Shown here: positions 1 to 7,816 of the stretch, one piece after another | How the letters are laid out: every line of letters begins with the position of its first letter | How positions within the stretch are numbered: the first letter of the stretch is position 1 | Source of the DNA: Actinomycetospora soli | GTDB lineage: Bacteria > Actinomycetota > Actinomycetes > Mycobacteriales > Pseudonocardiaceae | Assembly (NCBI RefSeq): GCF_021026295.1 | Contig: NZ_JAJNDA010000001.1 | Location: forward strand, 186,001 to 250,000 | Direction of reading: 5' to 3' | DNA: 64,000 bases | The notes under the pieces: generated by a model | The model's database searches: none | What the model was told of the DNA's origin: nothing | The model's input: only the letters and a program-made list of their open reading frames with translations | Program-made: the position numbers and the translations under genes

Positions 1-9
1 GGGAACACC

Positions 10-29
10 CGGGATCCCGCGGGATCCCG
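10..29. repeat. 20-bp perfect palindrome at left edge
   Basis: CGGGATCCCGCGGGATCCCG reads the same on both strands and is itself two copies of the 10-bp palindrome CGGGATCCCG. It sits upstream of the first gene and could be the terminator of a gene outside the window. There is no T-tract. Confidence 0.5.
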
Positions 30-105
30 CCGGAATCGGCCGGAACCGATCGGCGCCCGGCGCACTCCAAGGGGATGACGGCACCCGCCGACCCCAGGAG
101 GCACC

Positions 106-612
106 GTGAGCACGACCGTCCGCGCCGACCATCCCCTCCGGCCCGTCCTCGGCCCCACCCGCTTCCCGCTGGCGCTGCCCGGCTGGGACGGGGTGGTCGT
201 CACGGCCCTCGTCCCGCCGGCGGCCCTGCCGCTGCTGCGGCCGCGTCGGCCCGGGGAGACCGTGCGCCTCGCGCTCGCGATCGCCGACCACGAGGTGCGA
301 CCCGCCCTCGTCGGCGCCGACCGCTGGCAGACCGACGCCCGGGCCCGCCTGGACGCGCGCGGCACGTTCGGTCGTCGCCCGCAGGAGCTGCTCTGCTCCC
401 CCGGCCACCTCGAGGTGGCCGGCCGCCGGTGGTCGCTCGGCGCGGGTGCCGGCGTCCGGGAGGGCGCCCGGCTCGAGGTCGCCGGCGTGCTCCACGTCGC
501 CGTCGGGGCGGCACCGGACGTCCGGCCCTGGACGATCCGGGGCTGGCGGCGCGTGGGTCGGGCCGCCGTGGTCGACCTGGTCGACGCCACGCCGACCGGT
601 GGACCGGCGTGA
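106..612 (+). CDS. Hypothetical protein, tandem paralog set member 1
   Basis: Unrecognised 168-aa protein. The GTG start has a good Shine-Dalgarno, AGGAGG at 96-101. No signal peptide or membrane segment is visible. The C-terminal part has a short beta-rich stretch, L-E-V-A-G-V-L-H-V, followed by a Trp-containing basic segment; the two genes downstream contain the same pattern (LAVAGALYLDP and LHVEGWLTVEP), which suggests three diverged paralogs. The stop overlaps the next start as GTGA, so the genes are co-transcribed and probably translationally coupled. Function unknown. Confidence 0.65.
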   Translation: MSTTVRADHPLRPVLGPTRFPLALPGWDGVVVTALVPPAALPLLRPRRPGETVRLALAIADHEVRPALVGADRWQTDARARLDARGTFGRRPQELLCSPGHLEVAGRRWSLGAGAGVREGARLEVAGVLHVAVGAAPDVRPWTIRGWRRVGRAAVVDLVDATPTGGPA

Positions 613-1232
613 GGCGGCCCCGCCCCCGCCGCCGCCCGGTGCGCGTCGCGGGCGACCGGCGCGGCGGACCCGTCGTCGTGCGGCGGGCCCGCACCGAGGA
701 GCTGGCGGTGCAGCTGCCCGGGACGTTCCTCGACGACCCCGACCTCGCGGGGCTCGTGCCGGGGTGCCTGATCGACGCCGCGCCCGCCCTGTTCGTGGCG
801 GAGACGCTCCCCGCCGGAGCGGGCCGGGACGGGTGGAACCACGACGATCTCGGCCTCGTGCGCGCCCAGGGCACCGTGCTGACGGCGCTGCCGAGCACCG
901 ACGGGCCCGCGCCGGTCAGCGTGCTCGACGCGGGCGAACGGCTGTTCCCGCTGTTCTGGTCGACCGCCGAGCCGCGCGCGGGCCACCTCGCCGTCGCGGG
1001 GGCGCTGTACCTCGACCCGGAGCTGGCGCCGGGGACGGAGCACGGCGAGCAGGTGGCGCTGTGTCGGGAGCGCTACCGGGTCACCGCGATCCGGCTGTCG
1101 TCGCGCCTGTCGTGGCGTCCGGAACCGGCCCGGCAGCTCAGCGAGGTGCCGCGCCACGTCGACGAGGACCTCGTGCTGGTCGTCGGGCTGCTGCCGGTCG
1201 GGGCCGCCGACACGCGTCGCCGCGTCGGCTGA
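609..1232 (+). CDS. Hypothetical protein, tandem paralog set member 2
   Basis: Unrecognised 207-aa protein. The GTG start at 609 overlaps the upstream TGA, which decides the start; an open frame continues upstream but only as a high-GC artefact. The first 20 residues are Arg/Pro rich, and the rest is a soluble mixed alpha/beta sequence. The stretch around RAGHLAVAGALYLDPE resembles the beta-rich segment of both neighbours. The gene belongs to a three-gene set (106-1743). Function unknown; no catalytic motif is apparent. Confidence 0.6.
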   Translation: MRRPRPRRRPVRVAGDRRGGPVVVRRARTEELAVQLPGTFLDDPDLAGLVPGCLIDAAPALFVAETLPAGAGRDGWNHDDLGLVRAQGTVLTALPSTDGPAPVSVLDAGERLFPLFWSTAEPRAGHLAVAGALYLDPELAPGTEHGEQVALCRERYRVTAIRLSSRLSWRPEPARQLSEVPRHVDEDLVLVVGLLPVGAADTRRRVG

Positions 1233-1256
1233 GCGGGTGGCGGTGCGGTCAGGGCC

Positions 1257-1262
1257 TACGGT
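1257..1262 (+). promoter_or_regulatory. Candidate -10 box of a leaderless promoter
   Basis: TACGGT lies seven bases before an in-frame GTG at 1270, the spacing expected if transcription begins at the start codon. No convincing -35 is seen. The same layout occurs before the PaaX gene and the FAH gene in this window. Confidence 0.4.
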
Positions 1263-1269
1263 GCACGGC

Positions 1270-1743
1270 GTGCGGGTGGAGGCGGTCGTGCCGGCGTGGA
1301 TGCTCGCCGACGGGGAGTACGTCGGGCTGGCGACCGGCGACCCCGTGCGCACCGGCTTCGCGCTCGCCGTCACCGCCACCGGGCCCGGCGGCACCGAGGC
1401 CCTCGAGCAGTCCGGAGCGCGCCCGGGCCTGACCACCGTCGGCGGGCGGACGGAGGTGGTCGGCCATACGACGGTGCTCCGCAGCCCGCCGTGCTGCCTG
1501 GTCCTCCTCGCGGCGGGCCGGCTGCCGCTCGACGTGGGCCTGCACGTCGAGGGGTGGCTCACGGTGGAGCCGTTCCTCTGGGTTCCCGACGGCGAGCTCG
1601 CCCGGGCCCGGCCGGAGGGGTGCGTCGGGTGGACCGTGGCGCGGGTGCGCGTGGTCGGCGGCTCGACGGAGGACCTCGCGCGGCTGCCGGACGAGGCCGG
1701 CGTCGACCCGGACGCCGCCTACGTCCTCGACCTCACCCGCTGA
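1270..1743 (+). CDS. Hypothetical protein, tandem paralog set member 3
   Basis: Unrecognised protein of 157 aa from the GTG at 1270. An earlier GTG at 1237 would give 168 aa, but 1270 is placed for leaderless translation from the TACGGT box. The N-terminus (VRVEAVVPAWML) resembles the VVVTALVPPAAL segment of the first gene, and LHVEGWLTVEP matches the shared beta segment of the set. Soluble, no signal peptide. The last 11 bases overlap the end of the convergent DUF3293 gene. Function unknown. Confidence 0.6.
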   Translation: MRVEAVVPAWMLADGEYVGLATGDPVRTGFALAVTATGPGGTEALEQSGARPGLTTVGGRTEVVGHTTVLRSPPCCLVLLAAGRLPLDVGLHVEGWLTVEPFLWVPDGELARARPEGCVGWTVARVRVVGGSTEDLARLPDEAGVDPDAAYVLDLTR

Positions 1744-2185
1744 TCCGCCACCCCGCGTCGCTGCGCCGACCCCCGTCACAGGGCAGGACCGACCACGCCG
1801 CGGCGCTCCACCGGAAGATCGCGTCCTGGCCGTGCCGCGCGCCGAGGGCCACGGCCTCGTCGTCGGTCAGTCCCTCGACGAGGACGCCGTGCTCGGTGTG
1901 GGAACCGTCGGCGGCGCCGGTCTCGGACGCCCACCGGCGGACGTGCGGGGGCAGTTCCGCCTCCAGCGCCCGCTGCCGGCGGGCGTTCTCCGCGGCGGAG
2001 AGCCGGGCCGATGCCGGGTCGTACGCGGTGAGGACGTGGACCGGGGCGTCGAACGGGAACCGGCCCGTGCGCTCGCCCGCCGGGGCGGGATGGACCTCGA
2101 GCGGGGCGCCGTCGAGGTCGTCCACCCGCAGGCGGGCAAGGCGGTAGCCGGCGAAGCGGTCCTCGCGCCCGGGCACGCCGCCCAT
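1733..2185 (-). CDS. DUF3293 domain-containing protein
   Basis: 150-aa soluble protein. The family pattern is clear: an N-terminal Tyr/Arg-rich strand, then VLTAYDPASARLSAAENARR, a long helix, and a C-terminal half with a Gly-His-Gln-Asp-Ala-Ile-Phe-Trp-type block ending the domain. DUF3293 proteins are small, often single genes of unknown function in proteobacteria and actinobacteria. It converges on the preceding gene with an 11-base 3' overlap, so the two transcripts are antisense at their ends. Assignment by family pattern; biochemical role unknown. Confidence 0.75.
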   Translation of the reverse strand: MGGVPGREDRFAGYRLARLRVDDLDGAPLEVHPAPAGERTGRFPFDAPVHVLTAYDPASARLSAAENARRQRALEAELPPHVRRWASETGAADGSHTEHGVLVEGLTDDEAVALGARHGQDAIFRWSAAAWSVLPCDGGRRSDAGWRISG

Positions 2186-2271
2186 CCTGCCCGATCCGGT
2201 TTGACGGATTGCATTCCGTATGTCGCAATCCCGGGACCACCGGCGTGGGTGGCGGGCTCACGGAGGTGCGC

Positions 2272-3597
2272 ATGGGACCGGAGGTCGTCTCGATCCTGGT
2301 GCTGGTGGCGATGTTCGTGATCGCCACGCTGCTCCCGGTCAACCTCGGCGCGATCGGCTTCGTCGCCGCGGCCGGGGTCGGGGTGCTCGTGGCGGGGCTG
2401 AGCCTCGACGACGCGCTCGCCGGCTTCCCGACGGATCTCTTCCTCATCCTCGTCGGGCTGATGTTCCTGTTCGGCATCGCGCAGCAGAACGGGACGATCG
2501 ACCTGCTCGTGCACTGGTCGATGCGGCTCGTCCGCGGGCACCTGGTCGCCGCACCCTGGATCTTCTTCACGCTGGCCGCGGTGTTCTCCGCGATCGGGGC
2601 GCTGTTCGCGGTCGCCATCGTGGCCCCGCTCGCGATGCCGTTCGCCCGCCGCTACCGGATCGACCTGCTGCTGATGGGCATGATGGTCGTCCACGGGTCG
2701 CTGGCGGGGGCGTTCTCGCCGATCAGCGTCTACGGCGTCGTCGTGAACGGGATCGTCGCCGGCACCGCCCTGCCGTCGAGCCCGCTGACCCTGTTCCTCG
2801 TCCCGCTGGCGTTCAACGTCGTCATCGCCGCGGTGGTCTTCCTGCTCCTCGGGGGCCGGGACCTGATGGGCGTGCGGTCGCACCACGTCGACGAGGACCG
2901 CGCCGACGAGGAGCGCGCCGACGAGGAGCGCGACGGCGAGGACCGTCCCGACGGCGGGTCGGGCGGGGTCGCGGTGCGCGAGCGGACCGGGACGCGGGTG
3001 AGCTACCCGCAGGTGCTGACCCTCGTCGCGATCGTCGTCCTGGCCGTCGGCACCGTCGGCTTCGGTCTGGACGTCGGCGTGCTGGCCATGAGCCTCGCCG
3101 TCCTGATCGGCGTCCTCTCCCCCGCCGGCAACGCCGAGGCGCTGAAGAGCATCAGCTGGTCCACGGTGCTGCTGGTGTGCGGTGTGATCACCTACGTCGG
3201 GGTGCTCCAGGAGGTCGGGACGACGGACCTGGTCGGGCAGGGCATCGTCGCGCTCGGCGTCCCGCTGGTCGTCGCTCTGCTCCTGCTCTACCTCGGCGGG
3301 GTCCTCTCGGCGTTCGCGTCGTCGGCCGGGATCATCGGTGTCGCGATCCCGCTGGCGCTGCCGTTCCTGCTGCAGGGCTCGGTCAGCGCGATCGGCATGG
3401 TGGCCGCCCTCGCCGTCGCCACCACCGTCGTCGACGTCAGCCCCTTCTCGACCAACGGCGCGCTCGTGCTGGCGAGCACGCCCGAGGACGTCGACAAGGA
3501 CGCCTTCTACCGCCGGATGCTCGTCTACGCGGGCACCGTGGTGGTCCTGGGGCCGTTGCTGGCGTGGGCGGTGCTGATTCTGCCGGGGTGGCTCTAG
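2272..3597 (+). CDS. SLC13/DASS-family permease with MatC N-terminal domain
   Basis: 441-aa inner-membrane carrier, probably for a dicarboxylate or similar organic anion. The N-terminal half matches the MatC_N (malonate carrier-like) domain, with LSLDDALAGFPTDLFLILVG and a conserved helix ending GAFSPISVYGVVVNGI. About ten hydrophobic segments flank a cytoplasmic loop near residues 205-240 that is strongly acidic and carries short D-E-E-R-A repeats. GGAGG at 2262-2266 fixes the ATG at 2272; the open frame extends to 2209 without a ribosome site. It stands alone between a divergent DUF3293 gene and a small membrane protein. Substrate not determinable. Confidence 0.8.
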   Translation: MGPEVVSILVLVAMFVIATLLPVNLGAIGFVAAAGVGVLVAGLSLDDALAGFPTDLFLILVGLMFLFGIAQQNGTIDLLVHWSMRLVRGHLVAAPWIFFTLAAVFSAIGALFAVAIVAPLAMPFARRYRIDLLLMGMMVVHGSLAGAFSPISVYGVVVNGIVAGTALPSSPLTLFLVPLAFNVVIAAVVFLLLGGRDLMGVRSHHVDEDRADEERADEERDGEDRPDGGSGGVAVRERTGTRVSYPQVLTLVAIVVLAVGTVGFGLDVGVLAMSLAVLIGVLSPAGNAEALKSISWSTVLLVCGVITYVGVLQEVGTTDLVGQGIVALGVPLVVALLLLYLGGVLSAFASSAGIIGVAIPLALPFLLQGSVSAIGMVAALAVATTVVDVSPFSTNGALVLASTPEDVDKDAFYRRMLVYAGTVVVLGPLLAWAVLILPGWL

Positions 3598-3613
3598 ATC
3601 TTGACGCGGGCAG

Positions 3614-3883
3614 GTGACGGCGGTCACGCTGGCGCGGATGACCAAGGATCGGATCGTGAACGTGCTCGGCGTCCTCGGGGCGATCTTCTGTCTCGTGGCG
3701 GTACTCACCGGCTTCGGCCACGCCGCCGAGGGCGACGATGACGACGACGCCCCGGCGGCCCCGCCGCCGACCAGCCAGATCGCCCCGGCCCCGGCTCCCG
3801 GGGCACCGGCGCAGTCCGTGGCGCCGGCCCCGGCCGCGCCCGCCCAGCCGCAGGACGACGACGGGGACGACGACGACGGCTAG
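3614..3883 (+). CDS. Small membrane protein with acidic Pro/Ala-rich tail
   Basis: 89 aa from GTG 3614; an ATG at 3638 gives 81 aa and is also plausible. One hydrophobic segment (residues about 14-36) is followed by a low-complexity tail of Asp runs and Pro-Ala repeats. The start lies within a GTGA-N6-TCAC dyad (3614-3627), so the region could be an operator instead of, or as well as, a start. No family recognised; coding status rests on the hydrophobic segment and reading-frame GC bias. Confidence 0.5.
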   Translation: MTAVTLARMTKDRIVNVLGVLGAIFCLVAVLTGFGHAAEGDDDDDAPAAPPPTSQIAPAPAPGAPAQSVAPAPAAPAQPQDDDGDDDDG

Positions 3884-3964
3884 GTCCGTCCGCCGTCGGT
3901 GGAAGCCGACCCACCCGCCGTCGGTAACGGCCAGGATCACCTCGCCAGACGGTCGCGGCGTTCC

Positions 3965-4420
3965 TCAGCCGGCAGCTCCGTCGTCGGGGATGAGCGGCAG
4001 CGCCCGCTCGCGGAAGAAGCGTCCGTCGGCGGGGTGGGAGAGCAGGCCGGCGACCTGGTCGGCCGGGACCCAGCGCGCCTCCGGGTTGGCCGGGTCGAGC
4101 GGGCGCAGCTCGGCGGACCCGCTGCGGAACAGGAAGAGCGTGATCGTCTTGTGCTCGGGCAGGCCGTGGCGGACCGCGAGGCGGCTGAACGACCCGAGCT
4201 CGCGGACGTACGCGAGGTCCGCCAGGCCGCACTCCTCGTGGATCTCGCGCCGGGCCGCGTCGAGGACGCTCTCCCCGTCCTCGACGTGACCCTTGGGCAG
4301 CGACCAGGTGTTCGACCGCTGCTTCACGACGACCACCCGCCCCGCCGGGTCGACGACCACTCCCCCGGCGGCGTGACTGCGGAACATCCCCGCAGTGTCC
4401 CGGACGCCGTCAGGCCGCAT
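3965..4420 (-). CDS. NUDIX hydrolase
   Basis: 151-aa cytosolic hydrolase of nucleoside diphosphates linked to another group. The 23-residue Nudix box is complete around residues 44-66: Gly-His-Val-Glu-Asp-Gly-Glu, then Arg-Arg-Glu-Ile-His-Glu-Glu-Cys-Gly-Leu, i.e. GX5EX7REUXEEXGU. The substrate cannot be read from the sequence; the short form and the WSLPKGH lead-in resemble the small MutT/ADP-ribose or diadenosine-type enzymes. The start overlaps the end of the EcsC-like gene by 11 bases, so the two are likely one transcript. Confidence 0.88.
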   Translation of the reverse strand: MRPDGVRDTAGMFRSHAAGGVVVDPAGRVVVVKQRSNTWSLPKGHVEDGESVLDAARREIHEECGLADLAYVRELGSFSRLAVRHGLPEHKTITLFLFRSGSAELRPLDPANPEARWVPADQVAGLLSHPADGRFFRERALPLIPDDGAAG

Positions 4421-5060
4421 CGGGCCACGTGTGCGGCGGGTCGCCGAGCGCCCGGCGGACGTTCGCGATCACGCCGCGCGCGACGAGCGCGTTGCCCACG
4501 CCGCCGAGGACCGCACCGAACCCGAACGGCAGGACCTTCCCCCACACCACGCGTCCCTGCGCGGCGCCGTAGGTGGTGACGAACTGCTGCCCGAGCGCGC
4601 GCTGGACCTTGAGCAGCTGGCCGGCGGGGACGTGCCGCACCGCGGCGGCGCCCCAGGTGCCGCCGACCACGCCGGCCGCCTCCTCCACGATCTGCGTCCC
4701 ACGGGCTCCCCCGAGGACGGCCAGCACCAGCAGCCGGCGGCGCTCGACCTCCTCGGGCCGCACGCCGTGCACCGCGGACACGGCCAGGGCGTGCAGCACG
4801 GCCGCGTTCAGGGAGAAGGCGAGCTCGCCCCCGCCCAGCGCCACCGCGAGCGTGGTCCCGACGCCGGGTGCGCCCGCCGACGCCCCGACCGACGCGCCGG
4901 CGGTGGTGACGGTGGTGAGGTAGGTGCGCTCCAGCACCGTCACGACCTGCGCCGGGGTCCGGTCGGAGCGCGCGCGGACGATCCGGAGCGTCAGGTCGAC
5001 CTGGGGTTGCTGCAGGGCGATCGCGCGGTCGAGGAGTCCGGGCACCGCGCTCCAGTCCAC
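4410..5060 (-). CDS. EcsC-family protein
   Basis: 216 aa from GTG 5060. The region holds the EcsC pattern: a helical N-terminus (LLDRAIALQQPQV), several Gly/Ala-rich hydrophobic segments, LLVLAVLGG with a following short helix, and a C-terminal FGFGAVLGGVGN membrane-like segment. EcsC proteins are membrane-associated; in Bacillus EcsC accompanies an ABC exporter, but no transporter is present here, so the role is open. Upstream (5061-5152) carries only the bipartite repeat; no strong ribosome site is visible. Overlaps the NUDIX gene downstream. Confidence 0.72.
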   Translation of the reverse strand: MDWSAVPGLLDRAIALQQPQVDLTLRIVRARSDRTPAQVVTVLERTYLTTVTTAGASVGASAGAPGVGTTLAVALGGGELAFSLNAAVLHALAVSAVHGVRPEEVERRRLLVLAVLGGARGTQIVEEAAGVVGGTWGAAAVRHVPAGQLLKVQRALGQQFVTTYGAAQGRVVWGKVLPFGFGAVLGGVGNALVARGVIANVRRALGDPPHTWPDAA

Positions 5061-5091
5061 GCCCCGATCATGCCCGATCGGGCGCTCCGTC

Positions 5092-5140
5092 GACGTGGCG
5101 TTCCTGCCACCGGACGCCGGCAACGACGCTTTCCTGCCAC
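5092..5140 (+). repeat. Bipartite 19-bp repeat, locus A (direct pair)
   Basis: Two 19-bp units, GACGTGGCGTTCCTGCCAC (5092-5110) and AACGACGCTTTCCTGCCAC (5122-5140), are separated by 11 bases. Related units occur at 13971, 33029-33085 and 48003-48051. This copy sits between two minus-strand genes. Confidence 0.75.
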
Positions 5141-5152
5141 GAGGGCGGGGCG

Positions 5153-6223
5153 TCAGTGCGCCGGCGTCACCTCGACCGCCGGCTCGTGCACCCCGGCCAC
5201 CCCCGCGTGCACCGGCCGGGCGGCCTTGCGGGCGCGCTTGTTGGCGTACATCGCGGCGTCCGCGTCCGCGAGGGCCTGGGCGAACCCGCCGTCGACCCGG
5301 AACGGCGCCACCCCCACCGAGCACGGGACGTCGGCGTCGGCCAGGACCGCCTGGAGGCGGTCGGCGAGCCGCGCCGAGTCGTCGGCGCCGACGGAGGCGA
5401 CCAGCCCGAACTCGTCGCCCCCGAGCCGCGCCAGCGGGTCCCCGCCCCGGACCGCCGCGAGCAGCGTCTCCGCGGTGCGCCGCAGGTACCGGTCACCAGC
5501 GTCGTGGCCCTCGGTGTCGTTGACCGTCTTCAGCCCGTCGAGGTCGAACATCACCACGGCCGCGGGGTCGCCGAAGCGCCGGAACCGGTGCTCCTCGCGC
5601 TCCATCCAACGCTGCCAGCCCCGACGGTTCAGCAGCCCGGTCAGCGGGTCGGTCTCCGCGTCGGACACCGCGCGCTCGAGGGCGCGGGCGGTCTCCACGG
5701 CCGCGCTGTCGGCCTCGAGCACGCTCGACAGGAGGCTGGAGAGCAGGTCGAGCAGGGTCTCGTGCTGCAGGAACGACTCGGGCAGCGGATCCGGGTTGAG
5801 GCCGACGACGGTGCCGAACAGCGACCCGTCGGCGTGCAGGACCGGCGTGCCCACGTAGGCGCCGACCCGCACCGCGTCCCGCGCCTGCGCGTCGACGGCC
5901 TCCGCGAGGTCGGGCACGAGGGCCGTGTCCGGCACCACCCGCGGAGTGGTCCCGAGCGACATCGTCCGGCACAGCGACGTCGACCAGGCCACCTCGGCGC
6001 CCGGACGCAGCCCGTACGCCCGGTCCGCCGTGACGAGCATCGTCTGTCGGCGCCCGACCACGCGGGACACCGCCCAGACCCCCATCGGGACGGTGTCCGC
6101 CAGGTAGTCCACGACCATGCGGCAGGCCGCGTCGAATGCCTTGGGCGGCACGAGCTCCGCCGCCACCTCCACGAGTCGCGTCGGCACCAGGACCCCCTCG
6201 TCGTCGCGGGACGCGATCCCCAC
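5153..6223 (-). CDS. GAF-GGDEF diguanylate cyclase (copy 1)
   Basis: 356-aa protein predicted to make cyclic di-GMP. Residues about 25-170 form a GAF-like sensor domain (AACRMVVDYLADTVPMGVW, VGTPVLHADGSLFGTVVG). The GGDEF domain spans about 185-345, with DPLTGLLNRRGW, FDLDGLKTVND, and an intact GGDEF at 268-272. An inhibitory I-site RxxD (Arg-Gly-Gly-Asp, 259-262) lies five residues before it, so product feedback is expected. It is a tandem duplicate of the next gene on the same strand, 66 bases away. No EAL or HD-GYP partner is in the window. The ligand of the GAF domain is unknown. Confidence 0.92.
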   Translation of the reverse strand: MGIASRDDEGVLVPTRLVEVAAELVPPKAFDAACRMVVDYLADTVPMGVWAVSRVVGRRQTMLVTADRAYGLRPGAEVAWSTSLCRTMSLGTTPRVVPDTALVPDLAEAVDAQARDAVRVGAYVGTPVLHADGSLFGTVVGLNPDPLPESFLQHETLLDLLSSLLSSVLEADSAAVETARALERAVSDAETDPLTGLLNRRGWQRWMEREEHRFRRFGDPAAVVMFDLDGLKTVNDTEGHDAGDRYLRRTAETLLAAVRGGDPLARLGGDEFGLVASVGADDSARLADRLQAVLADADVPCSVGVAPFRVDGGFAQALADADAAMYANKRARKAARPVHAGVAGVHEPAVEVTPAH

Positions 6224-6289
6224 GTACCACCTCGGGCCCCCGCGGTACGCCTCCGGAGACCACGACCACCCCGTCGGGCGGCTCCGCGA

Positions 6290-7318
6290 CTACGAACGGG
6301 TGCGGCCGCCCTTGCGGGCCCGCTTGTCGGAGTACATCGCGGCGTCGGCCTCCGACACCGCCTCGGAGAAGCCCGTCGCGATCCCCACGGGGGCGACGCC
6401 GATGGAGCACGGCGTCCCGGCCTCGTCGAGCACCGCGTGGAGCCGGTCCACGAGCGGGCCCGCGTCGTCCGCGCCCACCGTGGCGACCATCGCGAACTCG
6501 TCGCCGCCGAGGCGGGCCAGCGGGTCGCCGTGCCGCGTGGCGTGCCGCAGCGTGTGGGCGGTGCGCTGCAGGTAGCGGTCGCCCGCGTCGTGGCCCTCGG
6601 TGTCGTTGACCGTCTTGAGCCCGTCGAGGTCCATCATCACGACGCAGGCGGGGTCGCCGAACCGGCGGAAGCGCTCCTCCTCGCGCTCCAGCCACCGCGT
6701 CCACCCACGCCGGTTGAGCAGGCCCGTCAGCTGGTCGGTCTCGGCGTCCGAGACCGCACGCTCGAGCTCCCGCGCGGATTCGACGGACGTCGTGTCGGCC
6801 TCGAGGACGCTGGAGAGCAGGCTCGACAGCAGGTCCAGGAGCCCCTCGTGCTCGACGAAGCCGGGTTCCATCGGGTCCCGGTTGATGCCGAGCAGGGTGC
6901 CGAACAGCCTGCCGTCGGGCTGGACGATCGGGGTCCCGACGTAGGCGCCGATGGGGAACTCGAGCGCGGCCGCCGACTCGTGCGGCCCCGCCAGCTCGGG
7001 GCGGAGGGCGACGTCGGGCACCACCCGCGGGGTCTCGCCCGAGATCATCGTGCGGCACATCGTCTCGGTCCACCGGTTCCCGGCGCCGGGTGCGAGGCCG
7101 TAGTCGCGGTCGTGGGCGACGAGCACGGTCTGCCAACCGGCGGCCACGCGGGTCACCGCCCAGGCGCCGATCGGCACGGTCTCGCCGAGGTAGTCGACCA
7201 CCATCCGACAGGCCTGGTCGAAGGCCCGCGCCGGTGCCACGTCGGTCACGATCATCGTCTCGTCACTGGTGATCACGTCGTCCCCTTGCGAACCCACAGC
7301 CGCTCCCCCACCACTCAT
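6290..7318 (-). CDS. GAF-GGDEF diguanylate cyclase (copy 2)
   Basis: 342-aa paralog of the downstream cyclase, probably the upstream member of a two-gene transcript. The GAF-like domain covers about residues 28-175, with the same CRMVVDYLGETVPIGAW core; the GGDEF motif is at 271-275 with an RxxD I-site (Arg-His-Gly-Asp, 262-265). The shared segments are highly similar through the GAF-GGDEF linker (LLDLLSSLLSSVLEAD), while the extreme N- and C-termini differ, as expected for an old tandem duplication with sensor divergence. Cytosolic; no transmembrane segment seen. Confidence 0.92.
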   Translation of the reverse strand: MSGGGAAVGSQGDDVITSDETMIVTDVAPARAFDQACRMVVDYLGETVPIGAWAVTRVAAGWQTVLVAHDRDYGLAPGAGNRWTETMCRTMISGETPRVVPDVALRPELAGPHESAAALEFPIGAYVGTPIVQPDGRLFGTLLGINRDPMEPGFVEHEGLLDLLSSLLSSVLEADTTSVESARELERAVSDAETDQLTGLLNRRGWTRWLEREEERFRRFGDPACVVMMDLDGLKTVNDTEGHDAGDRYLQRTAHTLRHATRHGDPLARLGGDEFAMVATVGADDAGPLVDRLHAVLDEAGTPCSIGVAPVGIATGFSEAVSEADAAMYSDKRARKGGRTRS

Positions 7319-7343
7319 TGTGACCGATAGTGGCCCTCGGTGG

Positions 7344-7778
7344 TCAAGGTGGGGTGACCCGTCTGAGGTGGATCAGCGGGTACGGCAGGCCGTCCGCGTC
7401 GGTCTCCGCGCGCCCCGTCTCGACGAATCCGCGGCGTCGGTACCAGGCCCACGCCGACTCGTTCTGCTCGTTGACGTCGAGGGTGAGGATCGGGGCGCGG
7501 ACGTCGTCGAGCAGGGCGGTCCCGACGCCGCGCCCGTGCGCCGCCGGGTCGACGAACAGCATGTCGATCTCACCGCCGCGCGCGGCGAGGAAGCCGAGCG
7601 GCCCGTCGTCGGGACCGACCGCCACCCGGACGGCAGCGCGGGGCAGGTGCGTGCGCAGCTGCGACCCGAACCGCTCGAGGTGCGCCGGGTCGAGGAAATG
7701 GTGGGTCGCCTCGACGGCCCGGCGCCAGAGGCCGACGAGCGCCTCGAGGTCGTCGGGCACCGAATCTCGGATCTGCAC
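7344..7778 (-). CDS. GNAT-family N-acetyltransferase
   Basis: 144-aa acetyl-CoA-dependent acetyltransferase. The fold signature is complete: IRDSVPDDLEALVGLW at the N-terminus, then the acetyl-CoA loop G-R-G-V-G-T-A-L-L (around residue 83), and the C-terminal NEQNESAWAWYRRRGF motif typical of RimI/YjaB-type enzymes. Acceptor unknown. It is divergent from the MerR gene at 7817, with only 38 bases between starts, so both promoters must overlap and a shared regulator is plausible. Confidence 0.88.
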   Translation of the reverse strand: MQIRDSVPDDLEALVGLWRRAVEATHHFLDPAHLERFGSQLRTHLPRAAVRVAVGPDDGPLGFLAARGGEIDMLFVDPAAHGRGVGTALLDDVRAPILTLDVNEQNESAWAWYRRRGFVETGRAETDADGLPYPLIHLRRVTPP

Positions 7779-7800
7779 TTGACCCTCACGCGACGTCAGG
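7779..7800 (+). promoter_or_regulatory. Candidate MerR-type operator/promoter
   Basis: TTGACC (7779-7784) is followed by a near-dyad CCTCACG-cga-CGTCAGG (7784-7800). With a 19-base spacer the -10 would fall at about 7804 (GAACCT), which puts transcription at about the ATG at 7817. A dyad inside a long 35/10 spacer is the classic MerR arrangement, consistent with autoregulation and control of the divergent GNAT gene. Confidence 0.45.
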
Positions 7801-7816
7801 CCGGAACCTCTCCATC

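Noticed and set aside
1867-3708. Long open frame on the minus strand across the MatC gene
   Set aside because: It lies on the antisense strand of a clear membrane transporter and has Arg/His/Asp-rich low-complexity translation typical of high-GC shadow frames.
3884-3964. Terminator between the small membrane protein and the NUDIX gene
   Set aside because: Contains only direct near copies of CCGCCGTCGGT, with no convincing dyad.
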